A program made the translations under genes and the position numbers. From the NCBI GenBank assembly GCA_021807645.1, contig JAKBCP010000033.1:1-7332 (forward strand): 7,332 bases of DNA, given 5' to 3'. Of this stretch, positions 1-6,358 are shown in pieces; position 1 is the first letter of the stretch; each line of letters opens with the position of its first letter. The notes beneath the pieces are model-generated. The model worked only from the letters and a program-made list of their open reading frames with translations. It made no database searches and was not told the origin of the DNA. Source of the stretch: a bacterium (GTDB taxonomy: Bacteria > Vulcanimicrobiota > Vulcanimicrobiia > Vulcanimicrobiales > Vulcanimicrobiaceae).

Positions 1-1259
1 GCGATAATGCCGAACGGCGCGCGTACGGACGGATGAATCACTTTCGGGCGCTCAAGAGCGCCGATCCGAGCGTTCGGATCGTCGTGATGGGTTGTCTCGC
101 CGAGCAGGATCGCGACCGCATGGCGAAGCTTGCGCCGCACGTCGATGCGATCTACGGAACCAAGGAGTTGCGCGCGCTCGGCGATCGCCTCGAACGCTGG
201 CGCGATGATTTCGGTGAAGATCCCGATGTCGAAGCGATCGAGCAGCGGGCCCTGCTCGAGCCGATGGGCGGCACCGCCGACGGCGTCACCGATGCGTTTT
301 CGCACCTCCGTGCCTTCGTCAACGTGCAGCGCGGTTGTTCGTATTACTGCACGTTTTGCATCGTTCCGCACGTGCGCGGTCGCTTCGACCATCGTCCCGC
401 TGCCGAGATTCGCGCCGAGGTTGCCGAGAAAATAGCGACCGGCGCGCGCGAAGTGATGCTCGTCGGCCAGACCGTGAATGCCTGGCGCGATCCCGCCGAC
501 GGCACGGATTTTCTCGCACTCGTTCGTTCGGTCGCAGCGTTGCCCGGTTTAGAACGGCTCTCGTTTATCTCTCCCCATCCGAAGGATTTCTCGGAGGCGA
601 CGATCGCCGGCTTCGCCGAGATCCCCGCGCTCAATCCTCGCGTTCATCTGCCGATGCAGTCGGCGAGCGACTCTGTTTTGCGCCGCATGAATCGGAAATA
701 TACGCGCGCGCAATTCGACGAGCGCGTCGCGTGGATCGCGCGATATCTTCCGGCATGGGCGATCACGACCGACATCATCGTCGGCTTCCCCGGCGAGACG
801 GAGAGCGATTTTGCAGCGACGCTCGCTTACGTACGTAGCGGCGTCTTTGCCAATGCGTATTCGTTTATCTATTCGATCCGGCGCGGCACCCCGGCGGCGA
901 ATTGGGAGCAAGTGCCGCGCGAGGTCGCTCACGAACGCTTCGAACGCCTCATCGAAGCGCAAAACGAGGCCAGCACCGCGTACCACACGCGAAAGATCGG
1001 GCGCATCGAACGCTGCCTCGTGGTCGGGCCGTCGAAGAAAGATCCGAACCGGTTAACGGCAAAGGCTACCGATAACGTGACCGTCAACGCGCCGATGCCC
1101 CCCGATTACGACGCCGCACGCTACGCTCGCGAACCGTGGCTCGATATCGAGATTCTCGAAGCGCATGTCTGGGGAAACTCCGGGAGTGTTCGCGCGCGTG
1201 CCGCCGGTTTTTCCGAGCCGGGCTCGGCGGTAGCCCTGCCGGTTCTCTCGCTCCTGTGA
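1..1259 (+). CDS. miaB: tRNA-2-methylthio-N6-dimethylallyladenosine synthase MiaB, 5' end missing
   Basis: Radical SAM methylthiotransferase that converts i6A37 to ms2i6A37 in tRNAs reading UNN codons; cytoplasmic, with two Fe-S clusters. The frame is open from base 3 (418 residues visible). The first residues, DNAERRAYGR, match the usual MiaB stretch after the second cluster cysteine, so the ATG at 33 is internal and roughly 60 residues, including two of the three N-terminal cysteines, lie upstream. Visible: the third N-terminal cysteine in MGCLAEQ (codon 93-95); the radical SAM CxxxCxxC in RGCSYYCTFCIVP (336-359); GQTVN; HLPMQSAS; TDIIVGFPGET; RRGTPAA; and a C-terminal TRAM domain beginning near TRKIGRIE, with the SKKDPNRLT segment. 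Oddities: RGRFDHRP where RGRE-SRP is usual, and TRAM lacks the usual GR after LT. RimO and MtaB are the alternatives, but GQTVN, SKKDP and adjacency to mutS/miaA favour MiaB. Confidence 0.93.
   Translation, partial: DNAERRAYGRMNHFRALKSADPSVRIVVMGCLAEQDRDRMAKLAPHVDAIYGTKELRALGDRLERWRDDFGEDPDVEAIEQRALLEPMGGTADGVTDAFSHLRAFVNVQRGCSYYCTFCIVPHVRGRFDHRPAAEIRAEVAEKIATGAREVMLVGQTVNAWRDPADGTDFLALVRSVAALPGLERLSFISPHPKDFSEATIAGFAEIPALNPRVHLPMQSASDSVLRRMNRKYTRAQFDERVAWIARYLPAWAITTDIIVGFPGETESDFAATLAYVRSGVFANAYSFIYSIRRGTPAANWEQVPREVAHERFERLIEAQNEASTAYHTRKIGRIERCLVVGPSKKDPNRLTAKATDNVTVNAPMPPDYDAARYAREPWLDIEILEAHVWGNSGSVRARAAGFSEPGSAVALPVLSLL
1201..1230 (+). other. GC-rich inverted repeat near the 3' end of miaB
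   Basis: CCGCCG (1201-1206) is complementary to CGGCGG (1225-1230). A nested near-palindrome, CCGAGCC-G-GGCTCGG (1213-1227), competes for the same bases. Both lie inside the miaB coding sequence, about 27 bases before its stop, and are not followed by a T run. It could fold in mRNA, but it is not a standard terminator. Confidence 0.3.
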
Positions 1260-1282
1260 CCGATGGTTAGGCGTTCGCGCGC
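1260..1282 (+). other. 23-base spacer between miaB and mutS, weak ribosome site only
   Basis: This is the widest gap in the window. It holds no recognisable promoter boxes or terminator. The only Shine-Dalgarno-like bases are AGG at 1269-1271, eleven bases before the mutS GTG. An in-frame TAG at 1268-1270 precludes any mutS start further upstream. Confidence 0.6.
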
Positions 1283-3760
1283 GTGAGTGCACCGACAAAA
1301 CGCTCGCCGGCGATCGAGCAGTACTTCGAAATGAAGGCTCGCAACCCCGAGGCGATTTTGCTCGCGCGCGTCGGCGATTTTTACGAGGCATATGGCGAGG
1401 ACGCCGAGACGATCGCCCGCGCGCTGCAGATCGCGTTGACCGGCAAAGATTCCGGAGGCGGAACGCGCGTGGCAATGGCCGGCGTGCCGCACCACGCGCT
1501 CGATACCTATCTCCGAAGACTCGTCGATCAGCGTTTCGTCGTCGCGCTCGCCGAGCAAATGGAGGAGCCGCGCCCGAACAAGTTGGTTCGCCGCGACGTC
1601 GTTCGCGTCGTTACGCCGGGAACGCTGGTCGAGGAGCATCTCCTCGACGGGAAACGGAATAATTTTTTAGCGGCGCTGAGTTACGTCGACGACACCTTCG
1701 GTCTCATGTACTGCGATATTTCGACCGGCGAGAGTTTCGGCACCGCATTCGCAAGCGAGCTCGGTGAGGACGAACTGGTCGCCGAACTGGCGCGAATCGC
1801 GCCCGCGGAGATCGTCTTCGATATACCGGAGGGCGGCTATACCACGCTGCGCCAGCAGATTGAACATCTCGGTGCGCGTATCGCGACGCTGCCGATCGGC
1901 GGTGCGTCGGCGCGTGCGGTTGACGCGGTGCCGGGATTCTCGCTCGTCGAGTCGTTAGCGATGGCGCGCGCGGGAGAGGTGCTCGAACGCTTTCTCGCGC
2001 GTACCGGGATCGTTACCGAAGGCGCCGCGCTACGCTCGCGCACCGAGTACCGACGGGATGCCGCGCACGTCGCAATCGATCCGTCCACGCGCAAGCATCT
2101 CGAATTGCTGCGCGCCGAGGGTGCGAACGAGCGGGCGACGTTGCTGGCGACGCTCGACGGTTGCGCGACCTCGATGGGCTCGCGCTTGCTCGCGCGGCGC
2201 ATCTCGGCTCCTTCGATCGATCGCGGGCGAATCGAACGCCGACTCGACGATATCGCGGCGCTCGTCGATGCCCACTCGCTGCGCGGAGAGCTCCACGACA
2301 TCTTGCGTCGCTGCTTCGACATCGAGCGGATCGCTCAGAAAATCGCGCTGCGGCGCGCAAATCCGCGCGATCTCGCTTCGTTGCGGCGAACGCTCGAGGC
2401 GATGGCGGAGATCCCCGCGTTGTTGCCCGAAGCGCTCGCACGGCGCAAGGCGGCGTTACTCGGTTTTGACGGAGTGCTCGCCGATCTGCACGCGACGCTC
2501 GCCGAGGAACCTCCGGCGCGCTTGAGCGACGGCGGCGCGGTGCGCCCCGAGGCCGATCCCGAACTTGCGGAGTGCATCGCGCTGCGAGGAGACGCGCGCG
2601 GGCGTATCTCTGCTTTGGAAGAACGCGAACGCGAACGGACGGGAATCAAGAGCCTCAAGGTCAAGTACGCCAGCGCTTTCGGTTATGCCATCGAGGTCGG
2701 TCATGCGTATGCCGCGCGCGTTCCGGCGGAGTACGTCCGGCGCCAGACCCTCGCCGGCAGCGAGCGCTACACGACGCCGGAGCTCAAGGATCTCGAAACG
2801 GCGATCGCAAGCGCCCAGAGCCGCCAAGAGCGCATCGAACTTCGCCTGTTCGCCGAGCTCGTCGAGCGGGTCGCATTGCAGTCCGATGCGCTCGCCGCTG
2901 CGGGCGCTGCGCTCGCGGCGATCGACGTCAGCGTTGCGCTCGCCGAGAAAGCGGCGACGCGCGGCTACGTGCGTCCGGATTTCCTCGATGCGTCGCGCAT
3001 CGAGATCGTCGATGGTCGGCACCCCGTGATGGAGGCCGTCGTACAACGCCGTTTCGTGCCCAACGACGTGCGGCTATTCGAGCGCGAGCATCGTTTTATT
3101 CTCTTGACCGGGCCGAACATGGGCGGGAAATCGACCTACCTTCGACAGATTGGGTTGTTGACGATCCTCGCGCAGATCGGTTCGTTCGTCCCGGCAAAGA
3201 GCATGAAGCTCGGGATCGTCGATCGCATATTCACGCGCATCGGCGCGGGAGACGACCTGGCCTCGGGACAGTCGACGTTCTATATGGAGATGGCGGAGGC
3301 TGCGAATATTCTCCGACGCTGTACCGCGCGTTCGCTATTGCTGGTCGATGAAATAGGTCGCGGTACCGGGACGATCGACGGGCTCGCAATCGCGCAGGCA
3401 ATCTGCGAATATATTCTCGCCCTCGGCGACGGAGCGCCGATGACCTGTTTCGCGACGCACTTCCACGAACTCTGTGCGCTCGCCGAGCATTGGACGGGGG
3501 TGGCGAATTACCACATTACCGCGGTAGAGAATCTCGGCCGCGGGAACGAACCCGTCTTCTCGCATCGCGTGCAGCCGGGGAGTTCGTCGCGGTCGTTCGG
3601 TATCGAAGTCGCGCGCATGGCCGGGTTACCGGCCGGCGTCGTCGAGCGCGCTCAAGAGATCGCTGAGAGCCTCGGCGCGGCCCCCGATCTCGAGACCCGC
3701 GTTCCGATGCGCAAACGCCCGACGGCGACCGAGAGTCGCGAACAGTTACGGCTGCTTTAA
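1283..3760 (+). CDS. mutS: DNA mismatch repair protein MutS
   Basis: Recognises base mismatches and small loops, then as an ATP-bound clamp recruits MutL. 825 residues (E. coli 853), MutS1 type. The mismatch-binding Phe-x-Glu is F33-Y34-E35 in GDFYEAYGEDA. The connector, lever and clamp domains fill roughly residues 120-560. The ATPase has Walker A GPNMGGKST (610-618), the signature segment DDLASGQSTFYMEM (657-670), Walker B with D689-E690 in LLLVDEIGRG, and the H-loop THFHE (725-729). A C-terminal helix-turn-helix region follows (SFGIEVARMAGLP). The last five residues, QLRLL (821-825), resemble a beta-clamp-binding motif. The GTG at 1283 is the only possible start before M17: it follows an in-frame TAG at 1268 and leaves a normal-length N-terminus. 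The motif after Walker B reads GTGTIDG instead of the common GTSTYDG. It lies 23 bases after miaB and 10 before mutL. Confidence 0.98.
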   Translation: MSAPTKRSPAIEQYFEMKARNPEAILLARVGDFYEAYGEDAETIARALQIALTGKDSGGGTRVAMAGVPHHALDTYLRRLVDQRFVVALAEQMEEPRPNKLVRRDVVRVVTPGTLVEEHLLDGKRNNFLAALSYVDDTFGLMYCDISTGESFGTAFASELGEDELVAELARIAPAEIVFDIPEGGYTTLRQQIEHLGARIATLPIGGASARAVDAVPGFSLVESLAMARAGEVLERFLARTGIVTEGAALRSRTEYRRDAAHVAIDPSTRKHLELLRAEGANERATLLATLDGCATSMGSRLLARRISAPSIDRGRIERRLDDIAALVDAHSLRGELHDILRRCFDIERIAQKIALRRANPRDLASLRRTLEAMAEIPALLPEALARRKAALLGFDGVLADLHATLAEEPPARLSDGGAVRPEADPELAECIALRGDARGRISALEERERERTGIKSLKVKYASAFGYAIEVGHAYAARVPAEYVRRQTLAGSERYTTPELKDLETAIASAQSRQERIELRLFAELVERVALQSDALAAAGAALAAIDVSVALAEKAATRGYVRPDFLDASRIEIVDGRHPVMEAVVQRRFVPNDVRLFEREHRFILLTGPNMGGKSTYLRQIGLLTILAQIGSFVPAKSMKLGIVDRIFTRIGAGDDLASGQSTFYMEMAEAANILRRCTARSLLLVDEIGRGTGTIDGLAIAQAICEYILALGDGAPMTCFATHFHELCALAEHWTGVANYHITAVENLGRGNEPVFSHRVQPGSSSRSFGIEVARMAGLPAGVVERAQEIAESLGAAPDLETRVPMRKRPTATESREQLRLL

Positions 3761-3770
3761 TGGGCGACTC

Positions 3771-5459
3771 ATGACGCAGATCGCAGCACTCGACGAACGG
3801 ACGATCGGGCAAATCGCCGCCGGCGAGATTGTCGAACGCCCGCTCTCGGTCGTCAAGGAGTTGGTGGAGAACGCCGTTGATGCCGGGGCACGCCGCATCG
3901 AGGTCTCGTTAGAGCGGGGCGGCATCGCGCGCATCGAGGTCAACGACGACGGCATCGGTATTGCCGTCGCCGATCTCGCACTCGCACCGGCGCGTCATGC
4001 TACCAGCAAGTTGCGCGATGCCGAAGATCTCCATGCCGTTGCAACCTTAGGCTTTCGTGGGGAAGGGCTCGCGAGTATCGCCGCCGTCTCGCGCCTCACC
4101 ATCGTCTCGCGTACCCGCGATGCAGAGATCGGCGCGAAGATCGTTGCGTTCGGCGAGAGCATCGAACCGGTCGTGCGGGTCGCCGCACCGGCGGGGACGA
4201 GCGTGGTCGCCGAGGGGCTCTTCGAGAACGTTCCGGTGCGACGCGAATATCTCAAATCTCCCGGGACGGAATTCTCGCGCGTGAACGGCTGGTTGAGCGC
4301 CTTCGCGTTGGCCTATCCCGAGATCTCGTTTCTCTTGCGCAACGACGGCGAGCAGCAGTGGGCGATGCCCGCGACCGACGAGCCGCGCGAGCGCCTCGCG
4401 GCGGTCTTCGGGCGCGAGGCCGCGCGCACGATGTTGGAGATCGATAGCGCGGCGGCGGCGGCGATGCACGGAAGTTTGCGTGGCTTCATCAGTGCGCCCG
4501 GCAACGAACGCGCCGACCGACGCATGCAACTGCTCTTCGTCAACCGGCGCCTGCTACGCAGCACGCTGTTGGCGGGAGCCTGGAGCGCGGGATATCAGAC
4601 CTTCGCGATGATCGGCCGCCAACCGTACGGCGTGCTGATGCTCGATATCCCTCCCGACCACGTCGATGCGAACGTCCATCCGACCAAGAGCGACGTCCGC
4701 CTTCGCTTCGGTTCGCAGGTCGCCGACAGCGTTCGGCATGCGCTGTCGGCGACGTTGCGCGGAGACGCGCGCGAACGCCTGGCGCAAAACTTGGGTGCGT
4801 CTCCCGGCGAACAGATATCGCTCGCTCCGCCGGAGCGCTACGAACAAGCGCAACTTCTGCAGGTCGATGCCGATCGCTCCGGTGCCGTGGCGGTGACGAC
4901 GAACGGCCTGCGCGTCCTCGCGCAGATCGATGCAACCTATATTCTGGCAAGCGATGGAAGCACGATTCTTCTCGTCGATCAGCACGCGGCCCACGAACGC
5001 ATCGCCTACGAGCGAATCGTCGCAGCGGCTGCCGAGCATGCCCCGAGCGAACCGCTGTTGGTGCCGACGATTGTCGAACTCGATCTGGCGCAGAGCGAGC
5101 GTCTCGAATTCGCGCTGGACTCGCTGCGCGAAGGCGGCCTCGCAATCGAAGCGTTCGGCGAGCGGAGTTTTCGCATTACGGCGACGCCTGCGGGCTACGG
5201 CGCGCGCGCGTTCGATATCGCCGGCTTTCTCGACGATCTCGCCGATGAAGCCCCGCAACGCGACGTGCGCGAGCGTGTCTGGGCTTCGCTCGCGTGCCAC
5301 TCCGTGACCACGGCGGGCGAGCGTCTCGCCTTTGCCGAGATGTCGCGCCTCGTCGACGATCTCCAGCGCTGCGCAAATCCGATGCACTGCCCGCACGGGC
5401 GGCCCACGATGCTGCGCATCGAGCCCGACATGGTGGCGAGGCTCTTCAAGCGCGCGTGA
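3771..5459 (+). CDS. mutL: DNA mismatch repair protein MutL, endonuclease type
   Basis: GHKL-ATPase matchmaker that is activated by MutS and nicks the new strand. 562 residues, shorter than the usual 600-650 because the linker is brief. N-terminal ATPase: IAAGEIVERP, then KELVENAVDAGA with E30, N34 and D37; NDDGIGI with D59; HATSKL (76-81); GFRGEGL (94-100); AGT (141-143); FVNRR (256-260); and DANVHPTK with K306. The linker runs roughly 335-380. C-terminal dimerisation/nuclease domain: DQHAAHERIAYE (403-414) fits DQHA(X)2E(X)4E; ACH at 508-510 and CPHGRP at 540-545 supply further metal-site motifs; it ends in LFKRA. The clamp-contact site reads EPLLVP (427-432). The endonuclease motif argues for a MutH-independent pathway. 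The ATG at 3771 is ten bases after mutS and gives the standard N-terminus; an ATG at 3760 is out of frame. Its stop overlaps the miaA start. Confidence 0.98.
   Translation: MTQIAALDERTIGQIAAGEIVERPLSVVKELVENAVDAGARRIEVSLERGGIARIEVNDDGIGIAVADLALAPARHATSKLRDAEDLHAVATLGFRGEGLASIAAVSRLTIVSRTRDAEIGAKIVAFGESIEPVVRVAAPAGTSVVAEGLFENVPVRREYLKSPGTEFSRVNGWLSAFALAYPEISFLLRNDGEQQWAMPATDEPRERLAAVFGREAARTMLEIDSAAAAAMHGSLRGFISAPGNERADRRMQLLFVNRRLLRSTLLAGAWSAGYQTFAMIGRQPYGVLMLDIPPDHVDANVHPTKSDVRLRFGSQVADSVRHALSATLRGDARERLAQNLGASPGEQISLAPPERYEQAQLLQVDADRSGAVAVTTNGLRVLAQIDATYILASDGSTILLVDQHAAHERIAYERIVAAAAEHAPSEPLLVPTIVELDLAQSERLEFALDSLREGGLAIEAFGERSFRITATPAGYGARAFDIAGFLDDLADEAPQRDVRERVWASLACHSVTTAGERLAFAEMSRLVDDLQRCANPMHCPHGRPTMLRIEPDMVARLFKRA
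5456..5459 (+). promoter_or_regulatory. GTGA stop-start overlap coupling mutL to miaA
   Basis: The miaA GTG (5456-5458) overlaps the mutL TGA (5457-5459). No Shine-Dalgarno sequence lies at a normal distance; the nearest purine run, GCGAGG, ends about fifteen bases upstream. Translation of miaA therefore probably depends on ribosomes finishing mutL. Coupling is inferred from the layout. Confidence 0.7.
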
Positions 5460-6355
5460 GCGATCTCTGCGCGATCGTCGGCGCGACGGCGTCGGGTAAG
5501 AGCGAGGTAGCGATGCAGATCGCTCGCGCCGTCGGCGGCGAGATCGTCGGTGCGGATTCGCGGCAGATCTACCGCGGAATGCGCGTCGGCACGGCGGCCC
5601 CGGATGAGGAAGCACAGCGGGAGATTCGCCATCATTGCATCGAGTTTCTCGATCCCGAAGAGCGCTATTCCGCGGCGCAGTACGCGCGCGACGCAATGGC
5701 GGCGATCCTCGATATTCGCTCGCGCGGACGGCGCCCCATCGTCGTCGGCGGAACCGGTTTTTACCTTCGCGTTCTCCGCGGCGATGTCGCGCTCGGGGAG
5801 CGTGGCGATGAGCGGCTGCGCGCGCGAATCGCAACCGAGATGCGCGTGCATCCGCCCGAGGTGCTCCACGCGTGGCTCGCGCTTCGCGATCCGCAGCGTG
5901 CTGTGGCGATCGAGAAGAACGATCTCTACCGCATCGGGCGCGCGCTCGAGATCGCGCTTGCACCGCCGCGCGCGGCGACCGCGGCGATTCCGACGCTGCG
6001 CTCGCACGGGCTGACGATGCGTACCTTCGGGCTCGCGCTGCCGCTTCCCGAGATCGATCGGCGCATCGAGCGGCGCGCGCGCGCGATGCTCGCCGGCGGT
6101 CTTCTCGAGGAAGCCGAGGCTTTAGGAACGCGTGCCGTCGCCGCCGATGCCGTCGGCTACCCGCAGGCGCTCGCCTATCTGCGCGGGCAGAGCACCTTCG
6201 AGGAGACGTTGGTCGCACTCGCGCGCGCAACGCGTCGTTACGCACGGCGTCAGATCGCCTGGTTTCGCTCCGAGCCGAACATCGAGTGGTTCGGGGCCGA
6301 CGATCTCGTGCGCGCGGCGAAGGAAGCCCTGACGGATGCGCCAACGCCTTCGTAG
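5456..6355 (+). CDS. miaA: tRNA dimethylallyltransferase MiaA
   Basis: Transfers the dimethylallyl group from DMAPP to N6 of A37 in tRNAs reading UNN codons, making the i6A37 substrate of MiaB. 299 residues (E. coli 316). Motifs: P-loop GATASGKS (9-16); GADSRQIYRGM with the conserved Asp at 34; RVGTAAP; HHCIEFLDP; VVGGTGFYL (96-104); KNDLYRIGRALEI; VGYPQALAYL; and TRRYARRQIAW (259-269), corresponding to the family's TRxYAKRQ segment. The frame is open far upstream into mutL, but the P-loop must sit near the N-terminus and GTG 5456 places it at residue 9, as expected; the next in-frame Met (M20) would destroy it. The reading GATASGKS replaces the commoner GPTASGKT and should be functional. dapF begins at the base after its TAG. 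Confidence 0.97.
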   Translation: MSDLCAIVGATASGKSEVAMQIARAVGGEIVGADSRQIYRGMRVGTAAPDEEAQREIRHHCIEFLDPEERYSAAQYARDAMAAILDIRSRGRRPIVVGGTGFYLRVLRGDVALGERGDERLRARIATEMRVHPPEVLHAWLALRDPQRAVAIEKNDLYRIGRALEIALAPPRAATAAIPTLRSHGLTMRTFGLALPLPEIDRRIERRARAMLAGGLLEEAEALGTRAVAADAVGYPQALAYLRGQSTFEETLVALARATRRYARRQIAWFRSEPNIEWFGADDLVRAAKEALTDAPTPS

Positions 6356-6358
6356 ATG
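6353..6358 (+). promoter_or_regulatory. TAGATG junction coupling miaA to dapF
   Basis: The miaA TAG (6353-6355) abuts the dapF ATG (6356-6358) with no spacer. No Shine-Dalgarno-like sequence precedes the ATG within about fifteen bases, so re-initiation or coupling after miaA is the likely route. This is inferred from the arrangement. Confidence 0.6.

Noticed and set aside
33..35. ATG at 33 as the real start of miaB
   Set aside because: The frame stays open to the window edge, and the residues before it match MiaB sequence. Starting here would drop two of the three N-terminal cluster cysteines.
1260..1282. Promoter or terminator between miaB and mutS
   Set aside because: The 23 bases are too short and show no -10/-35 boxes and no hairpin followed by T residues.
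2572..3351. 259-codon plus-strand frame within mutS
   Set aside because: It is an Arg-rich shadow in another frame across the mutS core and ATPase, with no start context or motif.
3760..3762. ATG overlapping the mutS stop as an alternative mutL start
   Set aside because: It is out of frame with mutL, whose conserved N-terminus begins properly from ATG 3771.
5294..5455. Upstream extension of the miaA frame into mutL
   Set aside because: The frame is open, but these residues do not look like MiaA and would push the P-loop far from the N-terminus. GTG 5456 gives the standard layout.
4554..6344. 596-codon open frame on the minus strand opposite mutL and miaA
   Set aside because: It is extremely rich in arginine and alanine, spans two well-supported plus-strand genes, and shows no family motif. 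Such frames are typical antisense shadows of GC-rich coding DNA.
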